Part shown: positions 43,529-52,034 of the stretch, in pieces
Numbering within the stretch: position 1 is the stretch's first letter
Layout: each line of letters begins with the position of its first letter
Notes under the pieces: generated by a model
Seen by the model: only the letters and a program-made list of their open reading frames with translations
Databases searched by the model: none
Told to the model about the DNA's origin: nothing
Program-made: the position numbers and the translations under genes
Source: Clostridium punense
GTDB taxonomy: Bacteria > Bacillota > Clostridia > Clostridiales > Clostridiaceae
NCBI RefSeq assembly: GCF_017874425.1
Contig: NZ_JAGGLL010000003.1
Location: 169,484 to 233,483, forward strand
Length of the DNA stretch: 64,000 nt
Direction of reading: 5' to 3'

Positions 43529-43978
43529 TTATTTCACCCCTAAATACTTTTTTATTGCACGAGTATGTCCAACATATCCTGAGCACCTACATAAGTTTCC
43601 TACTAAATAATGACGGATGTCATCTTCTGTAGGGTTTTCAAGCTCTTTTTTCATAGATAATATGGTTAGTACAAAACTTGGAGAACAATAACCACATTGT
43701 TCAACTCCCTCAGAAGATAAAAATTTGCCTATTTCTTCAGCTTCCTTTTGTACTCCTTCTATAGTGATTACTTCATGTCCATGAGCTCTTACTGAAAGCC
43801 AGGCACAAGAAGGTATCGGCTTTCCATCTAAAATTACAGTGCAAGCTCCACAAGAACCAGTATCACAGCCACGTTTAACACTTAAATATCCATTAGCTCT
43901 TAAAGTTTCTAATAGATATTCTTGAGGTTCTACTTGTAATTGCTTATCCATACCATTGATTTTTATATTAATAATCAT
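43529..43978 (-). CDS. Molybdenum hydroxylase 2x[2Fe-2S] subunit (set 1)
   Basis: 149 aa. Clusters: KRGCDTGSCGACTV (C38, C43, C46, with C58) and EQCGYCSPSF (C95, C98) with GNLCRCSGY (C130, C132). Its ATG overlaps the FAD-subunit stop by one base and the Mo subunit follows without a gap. Confidence 0.95.
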   Translation of the reverse strand: MIINIKINGMDKQLQVEPQEYLLETLRANGYLSVKRGCDTGSCGACTVILDGKPIPSCAWLSVRAHGHEVITIEGVQKEAEEIGKFLSSEGVEQCGYCSPSFVLTILSMKKELENPTEDDIRHYLVGNLCRCSGYVGHTRAIKKYLGVK

Positions 43979-44766
43979 TACAATACCTCCATTACAGCCC
44001 TTTTTACTAGGACTTTTGCAACTTCTTTTCTATATTCCTTTGAACCTCTTAAATCACTACCAAAGCTAAACTCATCAACCACTGAGTCACATAGATTATT
44101 TATCCGCTCTTCAGGAACATGTAAGTCTTTTATTATCTCCATTGACTTACATGTTGCTTTGGCAACTCCTGGCCTAGCTCCAATTACTATTTTAAAATTA
44201 TTGTTAGTATTACAAACTGCTACGTTTACTATTGAAAAATCTGTAGCTGTATTTCGTAAATCTTTAAAACTAGTCTTACAATTCTTTTTATTTATAATAA
44301 CTTTTGTTATAATATCTCTTGGAATTTGTGGCAATGCTATGAAATCCTCAAGACTTATTTCCCCTCTATTGTATAAAAATACTTTAGTATCTAAAGCTAT
44401 TAATGCGGTTAATAGGTCTGAGAATCCGTATCTTCCACCAATTGTGCCTCCAATAGTTGCAACATTTCGAAGTTGAACTCCCATAATTATAGAGGAAACC
44501 TTTGAGATTAATCCCCCAAAATTATTTTTTAAAGCTTTTGACTCTTCAATTTCTCTTAAAGTTGTCATAGCTCCTATTTCAACAAAATTGTCCTGTTCTT
44601 TAATATAGTTTAAATTTAAATCATATGGGTCAATGGCTTTGTTAATTTTTCTATTACCTAATTTTAAGTAAGCACCACCACCTATAACTGCATTATTACC
44701 ATGAGAAATTAACTCAGTATAGGCTTCATCTAAGGATTTAGGTTTTAAATAATTGCTAATTCTCAA
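43978..44766 (-). CDS. Molybdenum hydroxylase FAD subunit (set 1)
   Basis: 262 aa from TTG 44766, which has GGAGG 7 nt upstream; longer frames reach into the preceding gene. Contains NNAVIGGGAYLKLG and MGVQLRNVATIGGTIGG, the FAD-binding motifs of the medium subunit. Slightly shorter than set 2. The usual second-motif NASPAGD is replaced by RYGFSDLL, a divergence worth noting. Confidence 0.9.
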   Translation of the reverse strand: MRISNYLKPKSLDEAYTELISHGNNAVIGGGAYLKLGNRKINKAIDPYDLNLNYIKEQDNFVEIGAMTTLREIEESKALKNNFGGLISKVSSIIMGVQLRNVATIGGTIGGRYGFSDLLTALIALDTKVFLYNRGEISLEDFIALPQIPRDIITKVIINKKNCKTSFKDLRNTATDFSIVNVAVCNTNNNFKIVIGARPGVAKATCKSMEIIKDLHVPEERINNLCDSVVDEFSFGSDLRGSKEYRKEVAKVLVKRAVMEVL

Positions 44767-44788
44767 ACTATATTCCTCCCCATTTTTT

Positions 44789-45868
44789 TTATAAAACTCC
44801 TGTAATAGAATGTATTGGACAACGGCTTTCACAGAGACCACATCCAAAGCATACGTCCCTATTAACCTTAGCAACCTTTTCAACTTTCATTGCAAAATAA
44901 GGGCATACCTTCTCGCATAATTTACATCCATTGCATTTCTCTTCATCAATAGTTGGGTGTCTAGGTTCAAATTTTATCTCTTTAATTAATTTTGTGTTTT
45001 TTATCTCTTCTACTGATTTAAAGTTGTATTTTTCTATGGTTTTAGGTAAGTCCTTAACTATTTTTTCATATAAGTCTTTTCCTTTTATCATGGCAGAAGA
45101 TAACATTTGCACAGCATCTGCACCTGCTAATAAAAACTCCACTACATCATCTGCGCTAGATATTCCACCCACACCGATTATAGTAATATCAGGAAAAGCC
45201 TCTCTTATCATATTCACCAAAGCAAGTGCAACTGGCTTTATATTAGGACCTGAGGTCCAAACTTGTCCTTTTTCATTTCCAACTAATACCTTTCTTTTCA
45301 TTGGATCTAATATCATAGATGGACCAAGTGAGTTTACAGCTACAATTCCATTTGCACCATTTTCTATTGCAGTTTTAACAAATCCTATAGGATCAGGCAT
45401 ATGGGGACTCATTTTCATAAATATTGGTTTATCTGTATATTTTCTAATTGTAGCTACAGTTTGTCCTATAACATTCAAATCTTTACCAACATAGTGTGTA
45501 GAGATTTCAAAAGCTTGTGCAAAGGGGTGTAATTTTGGAATTAAATATTCCATATCCTCTTTTGTGTAACCAGCGCTAATTATTAGTGGAACTTTCAGTT
45601 TTTCTTTTAATGCAGGAAGTATTTCGCTTATCCATTTTTCACTAGAATACTCAGACCAAAGCTCTGCATTCATTATTTTATTGTTATCTCCGTATATACA
45701 AGGTCTTGGCACCACTGCTGCCTCTACTGATATAGTTTTTGTAACCATTCCACCTAGACCAAACTGCTCAAGAATAAGAATTTTTTCATCATCGCCTACT
45801 AATGGTCCTGAAGCAGGCATCAATGGATTTTGAAGTTCAATTCCACATATGCTAGTCCTTAAGTTCAT
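44789..45868 (-). CDS. PreA/dihydroorotate-dehydrogenase-like flavoprotein with 2x[4Fe-4S]
   Basis: 359 aa. FMN-binding TIM barrel with NPLMPASGPLVGD, PIFMKMSPHM and GVGGISSADDVVEFLLAGA, then a ferredoxin tail CNGCKLCEKVCP and CFGCGLCESRCP. This is the architecture of PreA (NAD-dependent dihydropyrimidine dehydrogenase) and YgfK-linked proteins. In this operon it likely moves electrons to or from a purine or pyrimidine-like ring. It lies 46 nt after ssnA. Substrate not proven. Confidence 0.85.
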   Translation of the reverse strand: MNLRTSICGIELQNPLMPASGPLVGDDEKILILEQFGLGGMVTKTISVEAAVVPRPCIYGDNNKIMNAELWSEYSSEKWISEILPALKEKLKVPLIISAGYTKEDMEYLIPKLHPFAQAFEISTHYVGKDLNVIGQTVATIRKYTDKPIFMKMSPHMPDPIGFVKTAIENGANGIVAVNSLGPSMILDPMKRKVLVGNEKGQVWTSGPNIKPVALALVNMIREAFPDITIIGVGGISSADDVVEFLLAGADAVQMLSSAMIKGKDLYEKIVKDLPKTIEKYNFKSVEEIKNTKLIKEIKFEPRHPTIDEEKCNGCKLCEKVCPYFAMKVEKVAKVNRDVCFGCGLCESRCPIHSITGVL

Positions 45869-45914
45869 CTTATCTCCCCCAATATTAAACTATTTTATTA
45901 AAATGTATAATGAC

Positions 45915-47213
45915 CTAATTTAATTTATTCCATATTTTTCTTGAAGCCTCTCTACTTTCTTCATAGACATTAGAAAGGGGTAATTTAATCTTATAGTTAT
46001 CCATAACAATACTACCTTTACAAATCACATAACTAGGAGCAAAATTATCAAATATACCAAAATAAATGTGTGAAAAAATATTTTCTTCTGAAATCATAGT
46101 TGGTGGATTATATGGAACTAGGATTAAATCTGCAACATATCCTTCATCTAATCTTCCTATTTTTATCCCTAATTGATTAGAAACATATTCATAAGTATTG
46201 TTAATTATTTTTAATAAGTCACCAAAGTTAAAAGCTAGTGGACTTTGATACTTATTTTTCATTGAGTAGGTTAAATTTAGATATTCTCTAGTTATATTGG
46301 CACCTAGCCCATCATTTCCAATAATACAAGGAATATTGTGTCTTTTAAGCAAGTTATAATCCGGCAATCCCACTGCATTGTTCATGTTGGAGGTCGGATT
46401 TAAAGCTACAAATACATTATTATTCCCTAATATTTCAGCCTCCATATGGTTTATATGAACACAATGAGCTAGAATTGAATTGTTTCCAAGTAGCTTATGG
46501 TCTCTTAATCTTTCAACTACTGTTTTTCCATATTTATTAATAGCATCTATCTCATCATCTAAACTTTCAGCAACATGAATATGAATTGGTATATCACCTT
46601 TTAAGTTATATACCTTCTCCATAGTACTATCAGAAATAGACATGGATGCATGCATTCCAAATAAGCCGTAGCAACTCTCGTTTTTTACTTTTGAAAAGTC
46701 TATATTTTCTTCTATGCATTGATCAATATTGAACCTATCGCTAGTTTCAAAACAAAACAAACCTCTAAGCCCTAAGTCATCGCAAATTGCTGTCTTAAGC
46801 TTTTTTAAGGTACCTAAAATATTTCCACCACTTGCATGGTGATCTATCAGTGTAGTTACCCCATTCTTTATACAGTCTACACCATAAATAATTGCACTTA
46901 GATAACAATCTTCAATATCTAAAACACCATCTAACTTCCACCATAATTGATCTAAAATATCCTTAAAGCTTTGAGGATTGAAGGGCAAATTCATCCCTCT
47001 GGAAAAAGTAGAATATATGTGAGTATGTCCATTAATTAGTCCAGGCATTAGTATACAGTTACTTCCATCAATAATAGTATCAATATGTTTTTTTTCTATA
47101 GAAGTAAATTCCTTCATTGAGCCTATTTTCAATATTTTTTCATCAAAGAGTATATAACTATCTTCTCTGTAGTTTTTAAAATCATAAAACTTAGAATTAA
47201 CTATAGCCTTCAT
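45915..47213 (-). CDS. ssnA: SsnA-type amidohydrolase
   Basis: 432 aa from ATG 47213, 6 nt after AAGGGTGG; a TTG two codons earlier abuts that site. Amidohydrolase metal motifs: PGLINGHTHIYS (H63, H65), HIHVAES, LAHCVHINHME and IGNDGLG. The QLWWKLD segment and overall length fit SsnA, the deaminase-like family found with selenium-dependent molybdenum hydroxylases (E. coli ygfK-ssnA-xdhD region). Guanine- or related deaminase activity is plausible. First gene of the nine-gene operon; a terminator-like hairpin lies just upstream. Confidence 0.82.
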   Translation of the reverse strand: MKAIVNSKFYDFKNYREDSYILFDEKILKIGSMKEFTSIEKKHIDTIIDGSNCILMPGLINGHTHIYSTFSRGMNLPFNPQSFKDILDQLWWKLDGVLDIEDCYLSAIIYGVDCIKNGVTTLIDHHASGGNILGTLKKLKTAICDDLGLRGLFCFETSDRFNIDQCIEENIDFSKVKNESCYGLFGMHASMSISDSTMEKVYNLKGDIPIHIHVAESLDDEIDAINKYGKTVVERLRDHKLLGNNSILAHCVHINHMEAEILGNNNVFVALNPTSNMNNAVGLPDYNLLKRHNIPCIIGNDGLGANITREYLNLTYSMKNKYQSPLAFNFGDLLKIINNTYEYVSNQLGIKIGRLDEGYVADLILVPYNPPTMISEENIFSHIYFGIFDNFAPSYVICKGSIVMDNYKIKLPLSNVYEESREASRKIWNKLN

Positions 47214-47231
47214 AAACAACCACCCTTAAAC

Positions 47232-47275
47232 AAAAACTCATTTTAAGTTATCTATAACTGCAAAATGAAGTTTTT
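47232..47275 (-). promoter_or_regulatory. Terminator-like hairpin in the ssnA leader
   Basis: Minus strand: AAAAACT-T-CATTTT pairs with AAAATGAGTTTTT (13 pairs, one bulge) and the loop holds AGTTAT/ATAACT; a T-rich TTTTTGTTT follows and then the ribosome site AAGGGTGG. No minus-strand gene lies upstream, so this hairpin would act only on the operon's own leader. Confidence 0.55.
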
Positions 47276-47747
47276 ATGTCATAATTATCATAAAAACAAA
47301 ACTACTTTCATAACTTTAGTTTGTAATTTATATTCTGAAGAAGCTTTTTATATTCTAATTAAGTTTTAAAATATTACAATTAATATAAAAATTTTAAACA
47401 CCTAAAAATGTTCATATATAATTAATATTTTTTTAACAAGATTTTATGGCTGAAACCCACTTCATCATTATCATATTATTTTAGAACTTTCAGCTCTGAA
47501 TTATATAATACTGAATATTCGTATCAATTAATCATATATAAGTTAAAGAGTATGTTTAAAACACTCTTAACTATGAAGCAAAAAAGTTGTCGAATTATAT
47601 CTAAATAAATAAAATACCACTATACAATTAGCAAAGGACGTATTATACTATATATGAAATTGTTAAACAATTTACAAAATATCAAAAATTGTTTTTATTG
47701 CAATGAAGCTGTCAAGCATTATTGTTTATTTAAGGGGGTAAATTTAA
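47276..47747. other. Divergent regulatory region between ssnA and the hydrogenase operon
   Basis: About 470 bp, very AT-rich. It holds a Rex-like operator (47660-47677), an imperfect hairpin AGTTAAAGAGT/ACTCTTAACT (about 47540-47573) and a 7-bp GCTGAAA/TTTCAGC pair near 47450 and 47490. No ORF with a ribosome site and no known riboswitch core was seen on either strand. Confidence 0.5.
47660..47677. promoter_or_regulatory. Rex-like operator upstream of the bifurcating hydrogenase
   Basis: TTGTTAAACAATTTACAA fits the Rex consensus TTGTTAA-N4-TTAACAA with one mismatch in 14 conserved positions. It lies 70 bp before the hydC start. Rex is the NADH/NAD+ sensor that represses fermentation genes in Firmicutes, suiting an NAD-linked hydrogenase. 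Confidence 0.6.
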
Positions 47748-48224
47748 GTGTGCTGTAACAATGAAAAGAATCAAATGTTTAACGAACTTCAAACTTTCAT
47801 TGATGGACTTCCTAGCAAGGAAGGCGCTTTAATTGAGGTTTTACACAGAGCTCAACACATCTTTGGATATCTGCCATCTGAAGTTCAAGCCTTTGTAGCT
47901 GAAAAATTAGATATACCTGTTTCTAAGGTATATGGGGTTGTAACTTTTTACTCTTTCTTTACTACAGAACCTAGGGGTAAGTATGTCGTTAATGTGTGTA
48001 TGGGTACCGCTTGCTTTGTAAGAGGTGCTGGAGACGTACTTAAAGAATTTGAAAAACAGCTTAATATCAAATCTGGTGAAACTACTCCGGATATGAAATT
48101 CACTGTAGGTTCATTACGCTGCGTAGGTGCTTGTGGTCTAGCACCAGTTGTAACTGTTAATGACAAAGTTTATGGACATGTAACAAAAGACCAAGTTGAA
48201 AAAATTGTTGCAGAGTATATGTAG
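47748..48224 (+). CDS. hydC: Electron-bifurcating hydrogenase subunit, NuoE-like (HydC)
   Basis: 158 aa from GTG (AAGGGGGTAAATTTAA before it). NuoE-like helical N-terminus and a thioredoxin-fold 2Fe-2S domain with C84, C89 (CMGTACF) and C125, C129 (LRCVGACG). Forms the small subunit of the trimeric NAD-linked [FeFe] hydrogenase that couples ferredoxin and NADH oxidation to H2 production, or the reverse. Followed by hydB after 16 nt. Confidence 0.92.
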   Translation: MCCNNEKNQMFNELQTFIDGLPSKEGALIEVLHRAQHIFGYLPSEVQAFVAEKLDIPVSKVYGVVTFYSFFTTEPRGKYVVNVCMGTACFVRGAGDVLKEFEKQLNIKSGETTPDMKFTVGSLRCVGACGLAPVVTVNDKVYGHVTKDQVEKIVAEYM

Positions 48225-48240
48225 TTTAGGGGGGATAATT

Positions 48241-50136
48241 TTGAATAAAATTAATTCTTTTAATGAGTTAGATCAATTGCATGAAAAATACAAATCCTTA
48301 TTAAATGTTAGGAAAGCTACTAATGGTAGGGATTTTAAAGATGAAAATGGTAACAAAAGAATTGAGTTATTAATTTGTGGTGGTACAGGCTGTAAGTCTG
48401 CCCAAAGTGATTTAATAAAATCAAATCTAGAAGCTGAAGTTAAGGCTGCTGGACTTGAAAATCTAGTACATGTTTCAATTACTGGATGTTTTGGTTTCTG
48501 TGAAAAGGGTCCAATTGTAAAGGTTTCGCCTGATGATGTATTTTATGTTCATGTTACACCAGAAGATGCTGGAGAAATTATAAACGAACATATAATTAAT
48601 GGACATGTTATTGATAGACTTCTATATGAAGAGCCAACTATCAAAGAAAAAGTTAAGACACAGGACGAAATGACTTTCTATAAAAAACAAGTAAGAATTG
48701 CATTAAGAAATTGCGGATTAATCAATCCGGAAGACATTAAAGAATATATCGCTGAAGAAGGTTACTTAGCACTTGGAAAATGTTTAACTAAGTATTCTCA
48801 AGATGAAGTAATCAATATAATGATTGAATCAGGACTAAGAGGTAGAGGTGGCGGTGGCTTCCCTACAGGTAAAAAGTGGCAATTTGCTAAATCTTATGAT
48901 GCTGATCAAAAATATATTATATGTAATGCTGATGAAGGTGACCCAGGTGCATTCATGGATCGTTCCATATTAGAAGGTGACCCACATAGTGTAATTGAAG
49001 CTATGGCAATAGCTGGTTACTGCATTGGAGCTTCTATCGGATGTGTATATATAAGAGCAGAGTATCCGCTAGCTATTAATAGATTAAGAATTGCTATTGA
49101 ACAAGCAAGAAACTGCGGACTTCTTGGAAAAAATATCATGGGAACTGATTTTGATTTTGATATACAAATTAAATATGGTGCTGGTGCCTTTGTATGTGGA
49201 GAAGAAACTGCTCTTATTCACTCTATCGAAGGTGAGCGTGGAGAACCAACTAACAAGCCACCATTTCCAGCTGAATCAGGACTTTGGAATAAACCAACTT
49301 CCGTAAACAATGTTGAAACCTTTGCTAATATACCAGCTATTATTAATAGAGGTGCTAAATGGTATAGTTCTATAGGAACAGCAACTTCTAAAGGTACTAA
49401 AGTATTCGCTTTAGCAGGAAAGATAAATAACGTAGGTTTAGTTGAAGTACCTATGGGAACTACCTTAAGAGAAATAATCTATGAAATTGGCGGTGGTATT
49501 AAAAACGACCGTGAATTTAAAGCTGTACAAACTGGTGGACCATCAGGTGGATGTATTCCTAAAGAATATTTAGATATACCAATAGATTATGAGTCCTTAG
49601 GTGCTATTGGTTCCATGATGGGATCAGGCGGAATGATTGTAATGGATGAAGATAACTGTATGGTAGATATCGCTAAGTTCTACTTAGAATTTACTAAGGA
49701 AGAATCTTGTGGTAAATGTACTCCTTGTAGAGTTGGAAATACAAGACTTCTTGAAATATTAGAAACAATTAGTAAAGGAAAAGGAACATTAGAAGATTTA
49801 GACAAGCTAAAATCACTATCTCAAACTATAAAAGATACTTCTTTATGTGGACTTGGTCAAACAGCACCAAACCCAATATTAAGTACTATGAAATACTTCT
49901 ATGATGAATATAAAGCTCACGTAGTGGATAAAGTTTGTCCAGCTGGAGTATGTAAAGATCTTATGAAGTATGTAATTACTGATAGATGTATAGGATGTAC
50001 AAAGTGTGCTAGACAATGTCCTGTTAGTTGCATCAGTGGAAAAGTTAAAAATCTGCACGTAATTGACCAAGAAAAATGTATCAAGTGCGGAGCTTGTCAA
50101 TCAGCATGTCCTGTAGATGCTATTGATTTAGTTTAA
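48241..50136 (+). CDS. hydB: Electron-bifurcating hydrogenase subunit, NuoF-like (HydB)
   Basis: 631 aa from TTG 48241, fixed by AGGGGGGAT; an in-frame ATG at 48196 overlaps hydC and lacks a ribosome site. Order: 2Fe-2S thioredoxin-like domain (C46, C51, C83, C87); FMN/NADH-binding domain with GRGGGGFPTGKKW (201-213) and NADEGDPGAFMDR; SLBB region; [4Fe-4S] motif ESCGKCTPCRVG; C-terminal 2x[4Fe-4S] CIGCTKCARQCP and CIKCGACQSACP. This is the NADH and bifurcation subunit of the HydABC complex. Confidence 0.95.
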   Translation: MNKINSFNELDQLHEKYKSLLNVRKATNGRDFKDENGNKRIELLICGGTGCKSAQSDLIKSNLEAEVKAAGLENLVHVSITGCFGFCEKGPIVKVSPDDVFYVHVTPEDAGEIINEHIINGHVIDRLLYEEPTIKEKVKTQDEMTFYKKQVRIALRNCGLINPEDIKEYIAEEGYLALGKCLTKYSQDEVINIMIESGLRGRGGGGFPTGKKWQFAKSYDADQKYIICNADEGDPGAFMDRSILEGDPHSVIEAMAIAGYCIGASIGCVYIRAEYPLAINRLRIAIEQARNCGLLGKNIMGTDFDFDIQIKYGAGAFVCGEETALIHSIEGERGEPTNKPPFPAESGLWNKPTSVNNVETFANIPAIINRGAKWYSSIGTATSKGTKVFALAGKINNVGLVEVPMGTTLREIIYEIGGGIKNDREFKAVQTGGPSGGCIPKEYLDIPIDYESLGAIGSMMGSGGMIVMDEDNCMVDIAKFYLEFTKEESCGKCTPCRVGNTRLLEILETISKGKGTLEDLDKLKSLSQTIKDTSLCGLGQTAPNPILSTMKYFYDEYKAHVVDKVCPAGVCKDLMKYVITDRCIGCTKCARQCPVSCISGKVKNLHVIDQEKCIKCGACQSACPVDAIDLV

Positions 50137-50168
50137 TTAAAAAATAATTTGAGAAAGAGGTGCCAACA

Positions 50169-51902
50169 TTGAGTTTAGTTACACTTAAAATAAATGATAA
50201 AGAAGTTCAAGTTGAGCAAGGTAAAACTATTTTAGATGCAGCTAAAGAGTTAAACATTAAAATACCTACACTTTGCTACTTAAATCTTCATGATAATAAA
50301 ACTGAAAATAAACCTGGCTCTTGTAGAGTATGTGTAGTAGAAGTTGAAGGCAGAAGAAACTTAGCTCCTGCTTGCTGTACTCCAGTTACTCCAGGTATGG
50401 TTATAAAAACTAGTTCTCCAAAGGCATTAGCTGCAAGAAAAACTATATTAGAATTATTATTATCTGACCATCCAAATGAGTGCTTAACTTGTGCTAAGAG
50501 CATGCACTGCGAATTACAAGAATTAGCAGCTGAATATGGAATCAGAAGAATCGAATTTACTGGTGAAAAATCTATATGTCAAAAGGAAGATAATAACTTC
50601 TCTATTGCTAGAGATACTTCAAAATGTATACTTTGTAGAAGATGTGAAACTATTTGTAATGAAGTACAGAAGGTTGGAGCAATTTCTTCTATAAACAGAG
50701 GATTTAATACAACTATAGCTCCTGCTTTTGGTTCTGATTTAAAAGATACTAAATGCACTTTCTGCGGACAATGTGTAGCTGTATGTCCTACTGGTGCATT
50801 AGTTGAGAAAGATAATACTTCAAAGTTATGGAGAGCTTTAGCTGATGATGAAAAAGTGGTTATAGTTCAAACTGCTCCTGCTGTGCGTACTGCTTTAGGG
50901 GAAGAGTTTGGAATTACTGGTACATCTGTTACTGGAAAAATGGCTGCAGCTTTAAGAACTTTAGGCTTCAACAAAGTATTTGATACTGATTTTGCTGCTG
51001 ACTTAACTATTTTAGAAGAAGCACGTGAATTTTTAACTAGAGTTCAAAGTGGTGAAAATCTTCCAATGATAACAAGCTGTTGTCCTGGTTGGATAACTTT
51101 CATAGAAAAGCATTATCATGATTTATTACATTTACCTTCAACATGTAAATCACCACAACAAATGTGGGGTGCTATTGCTAAATCATATTTTGCTGAAAAA
51201 ATGAATATAGACCCTAAAAACTTAGTTGTAGTTTCAGTTATGCCATGTATAGCTAAAAAATCTGAAGCTGAAAGAGAAGAATTCTCTCTCGAAAGCGGCA
51301 TTAAAGATATAGACATCGTAATAAGCACCAGAGAACTAGCTAGAATGATTAAAGAAGCAGGAATTGATTTCCAATCTTTATCAAATGAAGAATTCGATAA
51401 TCCATTAGGAGAATCGACTGGCGCTGGAGTAATATTTGGTACTAGTGGTGGAGTTATGGAAGCTGCTTTACGTACTGCTTATGAATGGCTAACAAATAAA
51501 TCTTTAGATAAGGTAGATTTTGATGTTGTTAGGGGTCTTCAAGGTACAAAAGAAGCTACTATCAACATTGATGGAACTGATGTTAAAGTTGCCATAGTAA
51601 GTGGACTTGGAAATGCTAGAGAATTACTTGAAAAGATCAGATCTGGTGAAGCTAATTATCACTTCATAGAAGTAATGGCTTGCCCAGGTGGATGTATAAA
51701 TGGTGGTGGCCAACCATACTCTAACAACAGAAGAGACATCATTGAAGGTAGAATGCAAATACTTTACAATGAGGATCAAGGAAAAGCAATTAGAAAATCC
51801 CATGAAAACCCAGAAATTAAAAAGCTATATGAAGAGTATTTAGGAGAGCCAAATAGCCATAAGGCTCATGACCTATTACACACTCACTATACTAAGAGAT
51901 AA
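50169..51902 (+). CDS. hydA: [FeFe] hydrogenase catalytic subunit HydA
   Basis: 577 aa from TTG 50169 (AGAGGTG six nt upstream); GTG 50160 lies inside that ribosome site. Plant-type 2Fe-2S (C36, C52, C55 and C69 or C70), His-ligated cluster HPNECLTCAKSMHC (from 101), two [4Fe-4S] (CILCRRCETIC, CTFCGQCVAVCP), then H-cluster L1 TSCCPGW (302-308), L2 MPCIAKKSE (358-366) and L3 MACPGGC (503-509). All catalytic residues are present. Makes or consumes H2 in the HydABC trimer. The H-cluster needs HydE, HydF and HydG; the last two are encoded next door. Confidence 0.97.
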   Translation: MSLVTLKINDKEVQVEQGKTILDAAKELNIKIPTLCYLNLHDNKTENKPGSCRVCVVEVEGRRNLAPACCTPVTPGMVIKTSSPKALAARKTILELLLSDHPNECLTCAKSMHCELQELAAEYGIRRIEFTGEKSICQKEDNNFSIARDTSKCILCRRCETICNEVQKVGAISSINRGFNTTIAPAFGSDLKDTKCTFCGQCVAVCPTGALVEKDNTSKLWRALADDEKVVIVQTAPAVRTALGEEFGITGTSVTGKMAAALRTLGFNKVFDTDFAADLTILEEAREFLTRVQSGENLPMITSCCPGWITFIEKHYHDLLHLPSTCKSPQQMWGAIAKSYFAEKMNIDPKNLVVVSVMPCIAKKSEAEREEFSLESGIKDIDIVISTRELARMIKEAGIDFQSLSNEEFDNPLGESTGAGVIFGTSGGVMEAALRTAYEWLTNKSLDKVDFDVVRGLQGTKEATINIDGTDVKVAIVSGLGNARELLEKIRSGEANYHFIEVMACPGGCINGGGQPYSNNRRDIIEGRMQILYNEDQGKAIRKSHENPEIKKLYEEYLGEPNSHKAHDLLHTHYTKR

Positions 51903-51903
51903 T

Positions 51904-51932
51904 AAAAGCCCTGCATTATGCAGGGCTTTTTC
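51904..51932 (+). terminator. Terminator of hydCBA
   Basis: Stem AAAAGCCCTGC/GCAGGGCTTTT with a 5-nt loop and a T tail. Confidence 0.92.
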
Positions 51933-51972
51933 TATGTAATAATATGTAACAATCTGAGAATAAATTATAGTG

Positions 51973-52009
51973 AAAATTGCACTGCTAATATAAAAAACAG
52001 TGCAATTTT
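51973..52009 (-). terminator. Terminator of tm1266-hydG-hydF
   Basis: 12-bp stem AAAATTGCACTG/CAGTGCAATTTT with a 13-nt loop; A- and T-tracts allow both orientations. Confidence 0.82.
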
Positions 52010-52034
52010 TATTAAACATCCCTAATATTTAAGT

